Assembly (NCBI GenBank): GCA_964433345.1 | Contig: CAYSQJ010000001.1 | Location: 310,001-374,000 of the forward strand | Reading direction: 5' to 3' | DNA length: 64,000 nt | DNA from: Ga0077527 sp964433345 | Lineage (GTDB): Bacteria; Pseudomonadota; Gammaproteobacteria; Burkholderiales; SG8-41 | In this document: positions 53,593 through 62,209 of the stretch, piece after piece | How the letters are laid out: each line of letters opens with the position of its first letter | How positions within the stretch are numbered: the first letter of the stretch is position 1 | The notes under the pieces: model-generated | Database searches by the model: none | Told to the model about the DNA's origin: nothing | Seen by the model: only the letters and a program-made list of their open reading frames with translations | Position numbers and translations under genes: made by a program

Positions 53593-54323
53593 ACCTGCTG
53601 CTGATCGACGCCGGCAACACGCGCATCAAGTGGGGCTGCAGCTGTGATGGCGAGTGGCTGCGCCAGGGCTGGGTGCCGACTGCCCGGCCGGAGGCGCTGG
53701 CGGCTGAATTTGCCGGCCTGCCCCCGATCGGGCGCATTCTCGTGTCCTGCGTGGCCGGCGATGCCGGGCGTGACGCGATCGCGGCGGCCTTGCCGGAGTC
53801 CACCGAGGCGCCGCGCTGGCTGGTGGCTGCAGCGGCGCAATGCGGTGTGCGCAGCAGCTATGCCGACCCCGCCTCGCTGGGTCCCGACCGCTGGGCCGCG
53901 TTGATCGGCGCCTGGCAGCTCACCGGTGCCGCCTGCGTGGTGGTCAATGCCGGCACCACGATGACCGTCGATGCGCTCGGCGGCGACGGCGTGTTTCTCG
54001 GCGGCTGCATCCTGCCCGGTGCGCGACTGATGCGCGAATCACTGGCCCGCGACACAGCGCGGCTCGCGCAGCGGGACGGCCAGTTCAGCTATTTCCCGGA
54101 CAATACCGGCGATGCGATTTTCAGCGGCGCGGTGAATGCGCTGGCCGGCGCAGTGGAGCGCGTCGCGCAGTATCTCGGCGAAATCACCGGTTCGCCGCCG
54201 CCGGTGCTGTTGTCCGGCGGCGATGCGGCGCTGGTGGAGACACGGCTTAACGCGCGGGTCACGGTTGTGGATAATCTGGTGCTCGAAGGACTGTCGCGCA
54301 TTGCCGCGCAGCCCGCAGGCTGA
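53589..54323 (+). CDS. coaX: type III pantothenate kinase
   Basis: First step of coenzyme A synthesis (pantothenate phosphorylation). 244 residues with the ASKHA fold: LLIDAGNTRIKWG (phosphate 1), LGPDRWAALIGAW, and VVVNAGTTMTVDAL followed by FLGGCILPGARLM. Order birA-coaX-SPOR is common in betaproteobacteria. Overlaps birA by four bases and is followed after seven by the SPOR gene. Confidence 0.95.
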   Translation: MNLLLIDAGNTRIKWGCSCDGEWLRQGWVPTARPEALAAEFAGLPPIGRILVSCVAGDAGRDAIAAALPESTEAPRWLVAAAAQCGVRSSYADPASLGPDRWAALIGAWQLTGAACVVVNAGTTMTVDALGGDGVFLGGCILPGARLMRESLARDTARLAQRDGQFSYFPDNTGDAIFSGAVNALAGAVERVAQYLGEITGSPPPVLLSGGDAALVETRLNARVTVVDNLVLEGLSRIAAQPAG

Positions 54324-54330
54324 ACCGGAC

Positions 54331-55008
54331 ATGAGAATACTGCTGCTACTGCTGTTGCTCGCGAACCTCGGATTTTTTGCGTATCACCATCTGGCGGGCG
54401 CAAACGACGAGGCCACTGCACAGATCGCGTTGTTGCAGATCAGTCCGGAACGGATCAGGACTGTTGCCGCAGGCACCGTGACCCCGCGCCCGGCGGGAGC
54501 TGCGCCCGCGGGCGGGTCTGCTGCGGTGCCCGCGGCCTGTCTCGAATGGAGTCCTTTCAGCAGCTCCGAGGCCGTGCGCGCCGAGACCGCTCTCGCATTG
54601 CTGGCATTGCCGCCGGACATGCTGCAGCGGCAGACCGCCGATGTCGATGGTTACTGGGTGCATATGCCGCCGCTGAAAACCCGCGCCGAGGTCGATCGCA
54701 AGGTTGCTGAACTGAAGTCTCTGGGCGTCGAGGAATTTTTCGTGGTCCAGGATGCCGGCCCCTGGCGCAATGCGATATCGCTCGGGCTGTTCAAGAACGA
54801 GGACGCGGCGAAGATAGAACTGGAGCGCCTGCGGCAGCGCGGGGTGCGCTCGGCAAGCATCGTGCGGCGGGAGAAACTGCTGAAGCAGGTGACCTTCTAC
54901 CTGCGTGAGCCGGATCCGGCGACGGTGGCGCGCCTGACCGAACTGCAGCGCGATTTCCCGGCAACCGGGATCAGGGCAGCAGCCTGCCCGGTCCCGGCAG
55001 GCTCATAA
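54331..55008 (+). CDS. SPOR domain protein with N-terminal membrane anchor
   Basis: A 225-residue protein: membrane segment at about 2-18 (RILLLLLLLANLGFFAY), a low-complexity Ala/Pro linker (about 60-78), then a SPOR-like domain (about 100-190) with GYWVHMPPLKTRAEVDRKV, VEEFFVVQDAGPWRNAISLG and FKNEDAAKIELERLRQRGV. SPOR domains bind stripped peptidoglycan at division sites. Its TAA stop is at the edge of AT-rich element copy 7. Confidence 0.85.
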   Translation: MRILLLLLLLANLGFFAYHHLAGANDEATAQIALLQISPERIRTVAAGTVTPRPAGAAPAGGSAAVPAACLEWSPFSSSEAVRAETALALLALPPDMLQRQTADVDGYWVHMPPLKTRAEVDRKVAELKSLGVEEFFVVQDAGPWRNAISLGLFKNEDAAKIELERLRQRGVRSASIVRREKLLKQVTFYLREPDPATVARLTELQRDFPATGIRAAACPVPAGS

Positions 55009-55011
55009 AAA

Positions 55012-55034
55012 TATAAATAAAAACAAATACTTAC
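55012..55034 (-). repeat. AT-rich intergenic element, copy 7 (reverse)
   Basis: Reverse complement of the consensus with two changes. The stop codon of the SPOR gene is three bases before it. Confidence 0.8.
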
Positions 55035-55071
55035 AACAAATCCACCACTGGCAACCGAAATTTGTAGGTGT

Positions 55072-55569
55072 TTACTTTTCAGGCGTGGCCGAGCGCACCC
55101 GATGCAGCAGCTCCGTGGTTGAGCGCTGGTGGGCAAAGGCGATCGAATGCACGCTGCCGCCCCAGCCCCGCACCTCGCGCGCACCGACGATGGACTCCGG
55201 AGGCCAGTCGCCTCCCTTGACCAAAACCTCGGGCTTGAGCGCGAGTATCAGTTCCAGCGGCGTGTCGGCCTCGAACCAGGTCACGAGATCGACGCTGGCG
55301 AGCGCGGCCACCACGGCGGCGCGGTCGGCCAGCGGGTTCAGCGGACGGTCATCGCCCTTGCCGAGGCGTTTCACGGAAGCATCGCTGTTCAGCGCGACGA
55401 CCAGGCTCGCGCCGAGCGCGCGTGCCTGGGCGAGGTAGGTGACATGACCGCGGTGGAGGATGTCGAAGACGCCGTTGGTGAACACCAGCGGCCGCGGCAG
55501 TGCGGCGATCCGCGCCGCCGCTTCGGCGGGCGCGCAGATGTGCTGCTCGAATGCGGGGGTGTCGTGCAT
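55072..55569 (-). CDS. rfaE2: D-glycero-beta-D-manno-heptose 1-phosphate adenylyltransferase
   Basis: Makes ADP-heptose for the LPS inner core. 165 residues of the nucleotidyltransferase fold with TNGVFDILHRGHVTYLAQA (HxGH motif), LVVALNSDASVKRLGKG and STTELLHRV. It is the separate C-terminal half of the HldE fusion of enterics, as usual in betaproteobacteria. Ends facing the SPOR gene. Confidence 0.92.
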   Translation of the reverse strand: MHDTPAFEQHICAPAEAAARIAALPRPLVFTNGVFDILHRGHVTYLAQARALGASLVVALNSDASVKRLGKGDDRPLNPLADRAAVVAALASVDLVTWFEADTPLELILALKPEVLVKGGDWPPESIVGAREVRGWGGSVHSIAFAHQRSTTELLHRVRSATPEK

Positions 55570-55624
55570 GGCCCGGCAGTCTACGCGGCCGGGAAGCCCG
55601 CGACAAACCCCGGGGCCCGGTGTT

Positions 55625-56488
55625 TCAGGCCGCGGCGATTTCCTTGCGGAAACGGTTGAGGTCCTTCACCGATTCAAAGCTTTGGCCGAAGAGCAGCGAC
55701 AGGTTGTGCAGGATGACCTTCACCACTTTCTGTTCCCAGTCGCGGTCGAAACGGATCTGCTCGTCGAGCCAGCGTTCCAGCCACGCGGGGTCGGGCAGCC
55801 GGCTCTGCACGGTGTCATTGGGGAACAGCGTCCTGTTGACGTGCAGGTTGGTCGGATGCAACGGCTTGCCGCTGCGCCCGGAACTGGCCATCAGCACACC
55901 GACCTTGGCAAAAGCCGAGCGCGCGGAGTCGCCGACGCTGTTCAGTGCCCGCTTCATGTACTGCAGGTAGGCGCCGCCGTGGCGCGCCTCGTCGCGCGAA
56001 ATCAGCCTGTAGATTTCCCGGATCACCGGCTCGGTATGCCATTCCATCGCGCAGCGGTACCAGTGGTTGAGGCGGATTTCACCGCAGAAATGCAGCATCA
56101 GCGTCTCCAGCGGCGGCGCCGGGTCGAAGTCGAAACGCACGGCATGCAGTTCCTCCGGCGTCGGCGCAAGCTCGGGCCGGAAGCGGCGCAGGTAGTCGAT
56201 CAGCACCAGCGAGTGTTTCTGCTCCTCGTAGAACCATACCGACATGAAGGCGGAGAAATCGCTGTCGTGGCGGTTGTCGCGCAGGAACATCTCGGTGGCC
56301 GGCAAGGCTGCCCACTCGGTGATCGCGTTCATCTTGATGGTCAGCGCCTGCTCTTCGGTGAGCAGGCTGCCGTCGAAGCGGTCCCAGGGCACGTCATCGG
56401 CCATGTTCCAGCGGATGCGTTCCATCGACTTGAAAATTTCGGGGTACAGCATGTGTCCGGTGGTGACGAACTCGGTATAAGGCTGCAT
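55625..56488 (-). CDS. ferritin-like di-iron protein of unknown substrate
   Basis: A 287-residue helical protein with repeated Glu/His motifs of a di-iron site: ITEWAALPATEMFL, YEEQKHSLVLIDYLRRF, HFCGEIRLNHWYRCAMEWH and ISRDEARHGGAYLQYM. The spacing resembles acyl-ACP desaturase-like or AurF-like oxygenases more than storage ferritin. I chose the ATG at 56488, seven bases after GGAG; another ATG is at 56506. It follows the photolyase gene on the same strand, so it may belong to the light-response unit. Confidence 0.72.
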   Translation of the reverse strand: MQPYTEFVTTGHMLYPEIFKSMERIRWNMADDVPWDRFDGSLLTEEQALTIKMNAITEWAALPATEMFLRDNRHDSDFSAFMSVWFYEEQKHSLVLIDYLRRFRPELAPTPEELHAVRFDFDPAPPLETLMLHFCGEIRLNHWYRCAMEWHTEPVIREIYRLISRDEARHGGAYLQYMKRALNSVGDSARSAFAKVGVLMASSGRSGKPLHPTNLHVNRTLFPNDTVQSRLPDPAWLERWLDEQIRFDRDWEQKVVKVILHNLSLLFGQSFESVKDLNRFRKEIAAA

Positions 56489-56522
56489 CAGGGGCTCCGG
56501 GGGCATGACGGATCGAACCTAA

Positions 56523-58058
56523 TCATAGTTGCTGGATTGTTGCAAGAATGCGATCAGCCGATTGCCGGATTGCCTGCCGCTCGGCGGGACCGAGGCGCGA
56601 GACGTTGCGGGCCATCAGCACCGTACGGGGGTTGCCGGCGAATTCCACCTCGTGGCGGTCGAGAAAGTTCCAGTAAAGCACAGTGAACGGGCAGGCGCGC
56701 GGTCCGCTGCGCAGTTTCGGGTCGTAGCGGCAGCCCCGGCAGTAGTTGCTCATTCGGGAAATATACGCGCCGGAGGCGATGTAGGGTTTGCTGGTGAAGC
56801 GGCCGCCGTTGGCATAAAGCGCCATGCCCGCGGTATTGGGCAGCTCGGCCCACTCGACGGCGTCGACGTACACCGCCAGATACCATTCGTGCACTGCGCG
56901 CGGCTGCAGTCCGGCCAGCAGCGCGAAATTGCCGGTGACCATCAGACGCTGGATGTGGTGGGCGTAGCCGTGGCGCAGGGTCTGGCCGATGGCCTCGCGC
57001 AGGCAGTTCATCTGCGTCTCGCCGGTCCAGTACCAGTCTGGCAGCGGGCGGTCGTGGCCAAAGTGGTTGGCCTCGAGCAGCCGCGGCATGTCGAGCCAGT
57101 AGACGCCGCGGATGAACTCGCGCCAGCCGAGGATCTGGCGCACGAAGCCCTCGACCGCGGCAAGCGGCGCCTGCCCGCGCTGCCAGGCAGCGACGGCCGC
57201 ATCGATCACTTCGCGCGGGTTGAGCAGCTTGAGGTTCAATGCCGCCGCCAGCAGCGAGTGCCAGCCAAAGGGCATGCCGGTCCACATCGCGTCCTGATGG
57301 AGACCGAAACCGGGCAGCCGGTGTTCGATGAAATCGGTCAGCGCGGTCCGTGCATCTACGCGCGTCACCGGCCAGCCGAAGTCCCGGAGATTGCCGGGAT
57401 GGTCCGCATAACGTTTTTCGACCAGTTCGATCACGCTGCGGGTGATGCCGTCCGGCGCAAAGCGCGGAGCTTGCGGCAGCGCCGGCGGGCCTGCCTTGGG
57501 AAAGGCCGAACGGTTGGCTGCATCGAAGTTCCAGCGGCCGCCGGTCGGCGCGCCATCGTCAAGCAGTACCCGGTGCCGGCGGCGCATCTCGCGGTAAAAA
57601 AACTCCATGCGCAATGACTTGCGCGAGCCGGCCCAGGCGGCGAATTCGGTGCCGCTGCACAGGAAATGGGTGTCCGCGCGGATCTCCAGAGGCACATCCG
57701 CGCTTCGACAGGCCTGTTCGATCAGCTCGCGGACGCGCAGCTCTCCCGGTTCAACGATGACCACGCGTCCGGGACGGTGCATGTCCATCGCGGCGAGCAG
57801 GCCGGAGGCCAGTGTGGCCGCCGGTGCCGGATCTTCAGTGGCGCTGTAGCTCACCGGCCAGCCGCGCTTGCGCAGCTCGTCCGCGAAGTGCCGCATCGCC
57901 GACAGGAACAGCACGATGCGCACCTTGTGACTCCAGACATGGGTGGCTTCGCCCGGAGATTCGATCATCAGCACACGGTCGCGCTGCGGGTCAAAGCCGG
58001 CCAGTGCCGTGCTCCCGGCGTCGAGCTGGTCGCCGAGGATCAGGACAAGATTGCGCAT
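56523..58058 (-). CDS. Fe-S bacterial cryptochrome/photolyase (PhrB/CryB type)
   Basis: A 511-residue member of the group of (6-4) photolyases and cryptochromes that hold FAD, a lumazine or pterin antenna and a [4Fe-4S] cluster. N-terminal LVLILGDQLD and the late FAD region KPYIASGAYISRMSNYCRGC are typical. Cluster cysteines are visible in the segment YCRGCRYDPKLRSGPRACPF plus one further upstream. No cleavable leader. It is in an operon with the MerR-B12 regulator and a DUF2256 gene upstream. Repairs UV (6-4) lesions or senses light. Confidence 0.92.
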   Translation of the reverse strand: MRNLVLILGDQLDAGSTALAGFDPQRDRVLMIESPGEATHVWSHKVRIVLFLSAMRHFADELRKRGWPVSYSATEDPAPAATLASGLLAAMDMHRPGRVVIVEPGELRVRELIEQACRSADVPLEIRADTHFLCSGTEFAAWAGSRKSLRMEFFYREMRRRHRVLLDDGAPTGGRWNFDAANRSAFPKAGPPALPQAPRFAPDGITRSVIELVEKRYADHPGNLRDFGWPVTRVDARTALTDFIEHRLPGFGLHQDAMWTGMPFGWHSLLAAALNLKLLNPREVIDAAVAAWQRGQAPLAAVEGFVRQILGWREFIRGVYWLDMPRLLEANHFGHDRPLPDWYWTGETQMNCLREAIGQTLRHGYAHHIQRLMVTGNFALLAGLQPRAVHEWYLAVYVDAVEWAELPNTAGMALYANGGRFTSKPYIASGAYISRMSNYCRGCRYDPKLRSGPRACPFTVLYWNFLDRHEVEFAGNPRTVLMARNVSRLGPAERQAIRQSADRILATIQQL

Positions 58059-58061
58059 GGC

Positions 58062-58190
58062 TCAGCGTCCGCGCCGGCAGCGTTCCGAGCAGTATCTGAC
58101 GGCTTCCCAGTTCTTCGCCCAGCGCTTGCGCCAGACCATGGGCCGGCCGCAGACGGCACAGGTTTTTGCCGGAAGATCGGACTTGCGCAT
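58062..58190 (-). CDS. DUF2256 small zinc-finger-like protein
   Basis: A 42-residue protein MRKSDLPAKTCAVCGRPMVW... ending RYCSERCRRGR, with four Cys in two C-x-x-C-like pairs and a Trp-rich middle, matching DUF2256. Such genes usually stand beside cryptochrome or photolyase genes; this one is three bases before the photolyase gene and 19 after the regulator gene. Role unknown. Confidence 0.85.
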   Translation of the reverse strand: MRKSDLPAKTCAVCGRPMVWRKRWAKNWEAVRYCSERCRRGR

Positions 58191-58209
58191 GGCGTGCCCG
58201 CCGCGGGAT

Positions 58210-59139
58210 TCAGCGCTGCGCGTGTTCGACGCGCCAGCGCTCGAGCGCGTAGCGCAGGTCGTCGAAGGAGCGCAGCAGCAACACGCCCGGCGCCGCCTTG
58301 CGCGCACGAACCAGTGCACCTCCGCCGCCCCAGACCTCGACTGACGCGGGCAGCAGCGTACGCAGTTCGGCAAGCCCGGCGAGCGCCGCGGTCTGGGTGA
58401 TTGCACTGCTGAAGGACAGCGCGGCCACATCGACCCGGTAGGCGGGAACCGCGTTCTTGATGTCGATGATCGGTGTTTCGGTGCCCAGTGCGACACAGGC
58501 GGCACCCTCTGCCGTGAGCACGGCTTCTACCATCAGCAGGCCGATGCGGTGTTTCTCGCCGGGCAGCGAGGTCAGCAGCACCCGCGGACCGGAACCGCGC
58601 CCGGGCTGGGCAATGATCGCGTTGCGCAGGATGTTCTGGATGTGTTCGGAGTAGAGATGCTCGTCGAACACGGCAATGCGGCCGGCGAGCCAGGCTTCAC
58701 CGATCCAGTGGTTGAGGCCGGACACGGTCTCGGTGACGAAACGCAGCAATCCCTGTTTCATCAGCGCCTGCAGCAGCGCGTTGCGGAAATTCTCCACATC
58801 GTGCTGCAGCAGCAGATCGATGATCGCTGCGATTTCGGGCGGCGGCGATTTCTCAGGGGTGCGCGAGCTGATCAGCTGGGCGAGTTCCGCGGTGCTGCGA
58901 TTGATGATCTTGCCGGGACGGTGCCCGTAGTCGATCAGCAGGCGCAGCAGGCGCAGCTTTTCGAGATCGGGCAGCGAATAAAGACGCTCATCATGCTGAT
59001 CGCGCCGCGGCTTGGGAAAGCCGTAGCGACGCTCCCAGACACGCAATGTGTCCTTGGACAAACCGGTATCGCGCTCGACAGCGGCGATGTTGTAACAGGC
59101 CGCCTGGGGATCAGTGCTGCTGTCCAGTATCGTTGTCAT
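58210..59139 (-). CDS. MerR family regulator with B12-binding domain (CarH/LitR type)
   Basis: Probably a light-sensing repressor that uses adenosylcobalamin. 309 residues: MerR winged helix at about 15-85 (SKDTLRVWERRYGFPKPRRD), a helical domain about 95-180 with W...FDEHLYSEH, and a cobalamin-binding Rossmann domain about 185-305 in which SLPGEKHRIGLLMVEAVL carries the E-x-H-x-x-G lower-ligand motif. Photolyase and DUF2256 genes follow in the same operon and a folE2-led operon diverges. A TTGnnCAAGACA motif lies one base before its start. Confidence 0.9.
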   Translation of the reverse strand: MTTILDSSTDPQAACYNIAAVERDTGLSKDTLRVWERRYGFPKPRRDQHDERLYSLPDLEKLRLLRLLIDYGHRPGKIINRSTAELAQLISSRTPEKSPPPEIAAIIDLLLQHDVENFRNALLQALMKQGLLRFVTETVSGLNHWIGEAWLAGRIAVFDEHLYSEHIQNILRNAIIAQPGRGSGPRVLLTSLPGEKHRIGLLMVEAVLTAEGAACVALGTETPIIDIKNAVPAYRVDVAALSFSSAITQTAALAGLAELRTLLPASVEVWGGGGALVRARKAAPGVLLLRSFDDLRYALERWRVEHAQR

Positions 59140-59140
59140 A

Positions 59141-59152
59141 TGTCTTGGACAA
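59141..59152 (-). promoter_or_regulatory. candidate MerR-B12 operator, copy 1
   Basis: TTGTCCAAGACA on the minus strand, one base upstream of the MerR-type start codon. One of three copies of TTGnnCAAGACA in this 196-base region. Confidence 0.6.
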
Positions 59153-59203
59153 TATAAGGATTAATCGAATGAATATGGGAATTTTCGGTTCATTTCTGTA
59201 TCT

Positions 59204-59215
59204 TTGACCAAGACA
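59204..59215 (+). promoter_or_regulatory. candidate MerR-B12 operator, copy 2
   Basis: TTGACCAAGACA on the plus strand, in the middle of the divergent region. Confidence 0.6.
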
Positions 59216-59313
59216 TTATTGGTCATTAGCAGGACAAAGTCAATCCAAACAGTGACAGGATACTGTGCCAATCGTAACGATCGGCATGTTTCCTGTTGAT
59301 AGCGAGCTGTGTT

Positions 59314-59325
59314 TTGCACAAGACA
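59314..59325 (+). promoter_or_regulatory. candidate MerR-B12 operator, copy 3
   Basis: TTGCACAAGACA on the plus strand, ending at the AGGAG ribosome site of folE2. Confidence 0.6.
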
Positions 59326-59335
59326 GGAGCTGAAC

Positions 59336-60130
59336 ATGAATGCGCCGGAAAAATGGTTGTTACCCGATGTGCAGGCGATCGCCGACCGCCGCAACGTCTA
59401 CATCAACCGCGTCGGGGTCAAGGCACTGGTTCATCCCCTGCGCATCGCTGCTGCCGGTGGCGATCCGGTATCGACGGTCGCCACGGTCGACATGACCGTG
59501 GGCCTGCCGCCTGAAGTCAAGGGTACCCACATGTCCCGCTTCGTCGAAGTGCTGCAGCAGTGCGAGGAGGCCATCGATACGGCTTCCTTTGCCCGCCTGC
59601 TCGAACGCATGCTGCAGCGGCTCGATGCGCAGAGCGGCATGATCGAAATGCGCTTTCCCTACTTCATCCGCAAGCGCGCGCCGGTCTCCGGCGTCGAAAG
59701 CCTGCTTGACTACCGCGTGATGTTCCGCGGTGAGCAGACGCCGGAGGGCGCACTGTTCACGACCCGGGTGTCGGCGCCGGCGACCAGCCTCTGCCCCTGC
59801 TCGAAGGAAATCTCGGAATACGGCGCCCACAACCAGCGCTCCGAGATCACCATCACCGCGCAATGCACCGAGCCGCTGGCGATCGAGGAACTGGCCGGGA
59901 TCGCCGAGCAGGAGGCTTCCTGCGAAGTCTACGGACTGCTGAAGCGGCCGGACGAGAAGTACGTCACCGAAAGGGCTTACGACAATCCGAAGTTCGTCGA
60001 GGACCTGGTGCGCGACATCGCCTTGCGCCTTGACGCCGATACGCGGGTGCGCAGCTATGCCGTGGAAGCCGAGAACTTCGAATCGATCCACAACCACTCG
60101 GCCTATGCCCTGGTCGAGAGGGTGAAATAG
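59336..60130 (+). CDS. folE2: GTP cyclohydrolase IB
   Basis: Makes dihydroneopterin triphosphate from GTP, first step to folate and pterins, with Mn, Zn or Fe. 264 residues. Seen are GTHMSRFVEVLQQCEEA, MRFPYFIRKRAPVSGVES, the Cys site LCPCSKEIS at about 157 and EASCEVYGLLKRPDEKYVTE, plus NHSAYALVE at the end. First gene of the unit diverging from the MerR-B12 regulator. Its position suggests supply of a pterin or folate antenna for the photolyase. Confidence 0.93.
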   Translation: MNAPEKWLLPDVQAIADRRNVYINRVGVKALVHPLRIAAAGGDPVSTVATVDMTVGLPPEVKGTHMSRFVEVLQQCEEAIDTASFARLLERMLQRLDAQSGMIEMRFPYFIRKRAPVSGVESLLDYRVMFRGEQTPEGALFTTRVSAPATSLCPCSKEISEYGAHNQRSEITITAQCTEPLAIEELAGIAEQEASCEVYGLLKRPDEKYVTERAYDNPKFVEDLVRDIALRLDADTRVRSYAVEAENFESIHNHSAYALVERVK

Positions 60131-60131
60131 C

Positions 60132-61439
60132 ATGCATCCCGGCGCGCAGGGCAAGCGCATTGCCGTGATCGGCTCCGGCATCGCCGGCCTTTCCGCCGCC
60201 TGGTTGCTGTCGCGCCGCCATGCGGTCACGCTGTTCGAGGCCAATGACTACCTCGGCGGACACACTCACACCGTGGATGTTTCCCTGGACGGCATCACCG
60301 CGCCGGTGGACACCGGCTTCCTGGTGTTCAACGATCGCACCTATCCCAACCTGATCGCGTTGTTCGACCATCTCGGCGTGCAGTCCTGTGCCAGCGACAT
60401 GTCGTTCTCGGTGCGCCTCGAGGACGCAGGCATCGAGTGGGCCGGTGCCAGCCTCGACACCGTGTTCGCGCAGCGCCGCAACCTGCTGCGCCCCGCGTTC
60501 TGGGGCATGCTGGCCGACATCCTGCGCTTTAACCGGGAGGCAACGGCGCTTGCCCGTTCGGGTGGCGGCGCGGCGGGATCCCTGGGCAAGTTTCTCGATG
60601 CCGGGCGCTATGGGCACGCCTTCCGCGACTGGTACCTGCTGCCGATGGCGGGCGCAATCTGGTCCTGTCCGACGGCGGCGATGCTGCGTTATCCGGCGCA
60701 GACCTTTTTCCGCTTCTGTGACAATCACGGTCTGCTCCAGGTCAGTGACCGGCCGCAGTGGCGGACGGTGGTTGGCGGCGCACGCAGCTATGTCGGCAAG
60801 CTTGCCGCGGATATCGCCGACCTGCGCCTTGCCACCCCGGTTGCCGCGGTGCATCGCCGGGAACAGGGTGTTGTTCTGCAGGCCGGCGGCGCCGAAGCCC
60901 GCTTCGATGCCGTGGTGCTGGCCTGCCACAGCGACCAGGCCCTGCGTCTGCTTGCGGACGCCGACAGCGAAGAGCGCGCGGTGCTGGGCGCGGTCGGCTG
61001 GCAGGACAATGAGGTGGTGTTGCATACCGATGAGAGTTTCCTGCCGCGTTCGCGCTCGGCATGGTCGGCCTGGAACTATCACGCCGGCGGCGAGGACGAT
61101 GCCGGCCGGCCGGTCGGCGTCAGTTACCTGATCAACAGGCTGCAGCCGCTGCCGTTCCGGCGGCCGGTCATCGTCACCCTGAACCCTGCGCGCGCGCCGC
61201 GTGCGGAGTCGGTGATCGACCGCTATGTTTATGCCCATCCGGTATTCGACGCCGGCAGCGATGCGGCGCAGGCCCGTCTGCCCCGGTTGCAGGGGCGCCG
61301 CAACACCTGGTACTGCGGCGCCTGGACCGGCTATGGTTTCCATGAGGACGGCCTCAAGGCGGGGATGGCGGTTGCCGGCGGTTTCGGCGTCATCGCACCC
61401 TGGCTGGCCCAGCCCGAGGCGCTGAAGGTTGCCGCATGA
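60132..61439 (+). CDS. FAD-dependent amine oxidase-like oxidoreductase
   Basis: A 435-residue flavoprotein with the nucleotide motif IAVIGSGIAGLSAAWLLSRR and the amine-oxidase follow-up VTLFEANDYLGGHTHTVDV. Late FAD contacts are at YCGAWTGYGFHEDGLKAG. The same gene next to DUF1365 and a CFA-synthase-like gene is a set often found under light or ChrR/sigma-E control. Probably modifies membrane lipid chains, perhaps a desaturase or isomerase of fatty acids. It overlaps the DUF1365 gene (ATGA). Confidence 0.88.
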   Translation: MHPGAQGKRIAVIGSGIAGLSAAWLLSRRHAVTLFEANDYLGGHTHTVDVSLDGITAPVDTGFLVFNDRTYPNLIALFDHLGVQSCASDMSFSVRLEDAGIEWAGASLDTVFAQRRNLLRPAFWGMLADILRFNREATALARSGGGAAGSLGKFLDAGRYGHAFRDWYLLPMAGAIWSCPTAAMLRYPAQTFFRFCDNHGLLQVSDRPQWRTVVGGARSYVGKLAADIADLRLATPVAAVHRREQGVVLQAGGAEARFDAVVLACHSDQALRLLADADSEERAVLGAVGWQDNEVVLHTDESFLPRSRSAWSAWNYHAGGEDDAGRPVGVSYLINRLQPLPFRRPVIVTLNPARAPRAESVIDRYVYAHPVFDAGSDAAQARLPRLQGRRNTWYCGAWTGYGFHEDGLKAGMAVAGGFGVIAPWLAQPEALKVAA

Positions 61440-62209
61440 GCGTTGTTTCCCCCCGCGCCTTGCTTTACACGGGCACGGTGATGCATCACCGCCACGCGCC
61501 GGCCGAACACGCCTTCCGCCACGGCGTGTTTTTCATGCGACTGCGCATCGACGGACCGCCACCGGAATTGCCGGCCCTGTGTTCGCGCAACCGCTGGAAC
61601 CTGTGCGCTTTTCACGACGCAGACCACGGTCCGCGCGACGGCAGCGCGCTGGAGCCCTGGATCCGCGGCCTGCTTGCGGACCACGGCCTGGCCTGCGCCG
61701 ACGGCGCGATCTGGCTGCAGTGTTTTCCGCGGGTCCTCGGTTATGTCTTCAATCCGGTCAGCTTCTGGCTGTGTCATGACCGCCGGGGCGCCTTGCGCGC
61801 GGTGCTTGCCGAAGTCAACAACACCTTCGGCGAGCATCACAACTACCTGCTGGCCCATGACGATGCGCGGCCGATCGCCGCCGGTGACTGGCTGACGGCG
61901 CGCAAGGTTTTCCATGTCTCGCCGTTTCTCCCGGTATCCGGCGCCTACCGTTTCCGTTTCAGCGATGCCGGCCCGCACAGCAACTTCCGCATCGATTACG
62001 AGGATGCACGGGGCCACCGGCTGGTCACCGGCGTCGGCGGCACGGCGCAGCCCTTGACCGCCGCCTCGCTGGCGCATGCGCTGCTGCGTCATCCCGCACT
62101 GACCTTTGGTGTGATGCTGCGCATTCACTATCACGCGCTTCGGCTGTGGCTGAAGCGCGTTCCGTTTTTTCCGAAACCCCTGCCTCCCGCCGAGGACACC
62201 ACACGATGA
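61436..62209 (+). CDS. DUF1365 family protein
   Basis: A 257-residue protein with the family pattern HHRHAPAEHAFRHGVFFMRL at the start, PRVLGYVFNPVSFWLCHD in the middle and VNNTFGEHHNYLL plus KVFHVSPFLPVSGAYRFRF later. Rich in His and aromatic residues. Biochemical role unknown; it always lies beside the FAD oxidoreductase and CFA-like genes. Both ends overlap neighbours by four bases. Confidence 0.9.
   Translation: MSVVSPRALLYTGTVMHHRHAPAEHAFRHGVFFMRLRIDGPPPELPALCSRNRWNLCAFHDADHGPRDGSALEPWIRGLLADHGLACADGAIWLQCFPRVLGYVFNPVSFWLCHDRRGALRAVLAEVNNTFGEHHNYLLAHDDARPIAAGDWLTARKVFHVSPFLPVSGAYRFRFSDAGPHSNFRIDYEDARGHRLVTGVGGTAQPLTAASLAHALLRHPALTFGVMLRIHYHALRLWLKRVPFFPKPLPPAEDTTR

Noticed and set aside
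59161..59394. 77-codon minus-strand frame in the light-response divergent region
   Set aside because: Runs across the operator motifs and the folE2 start; no ribosome site.
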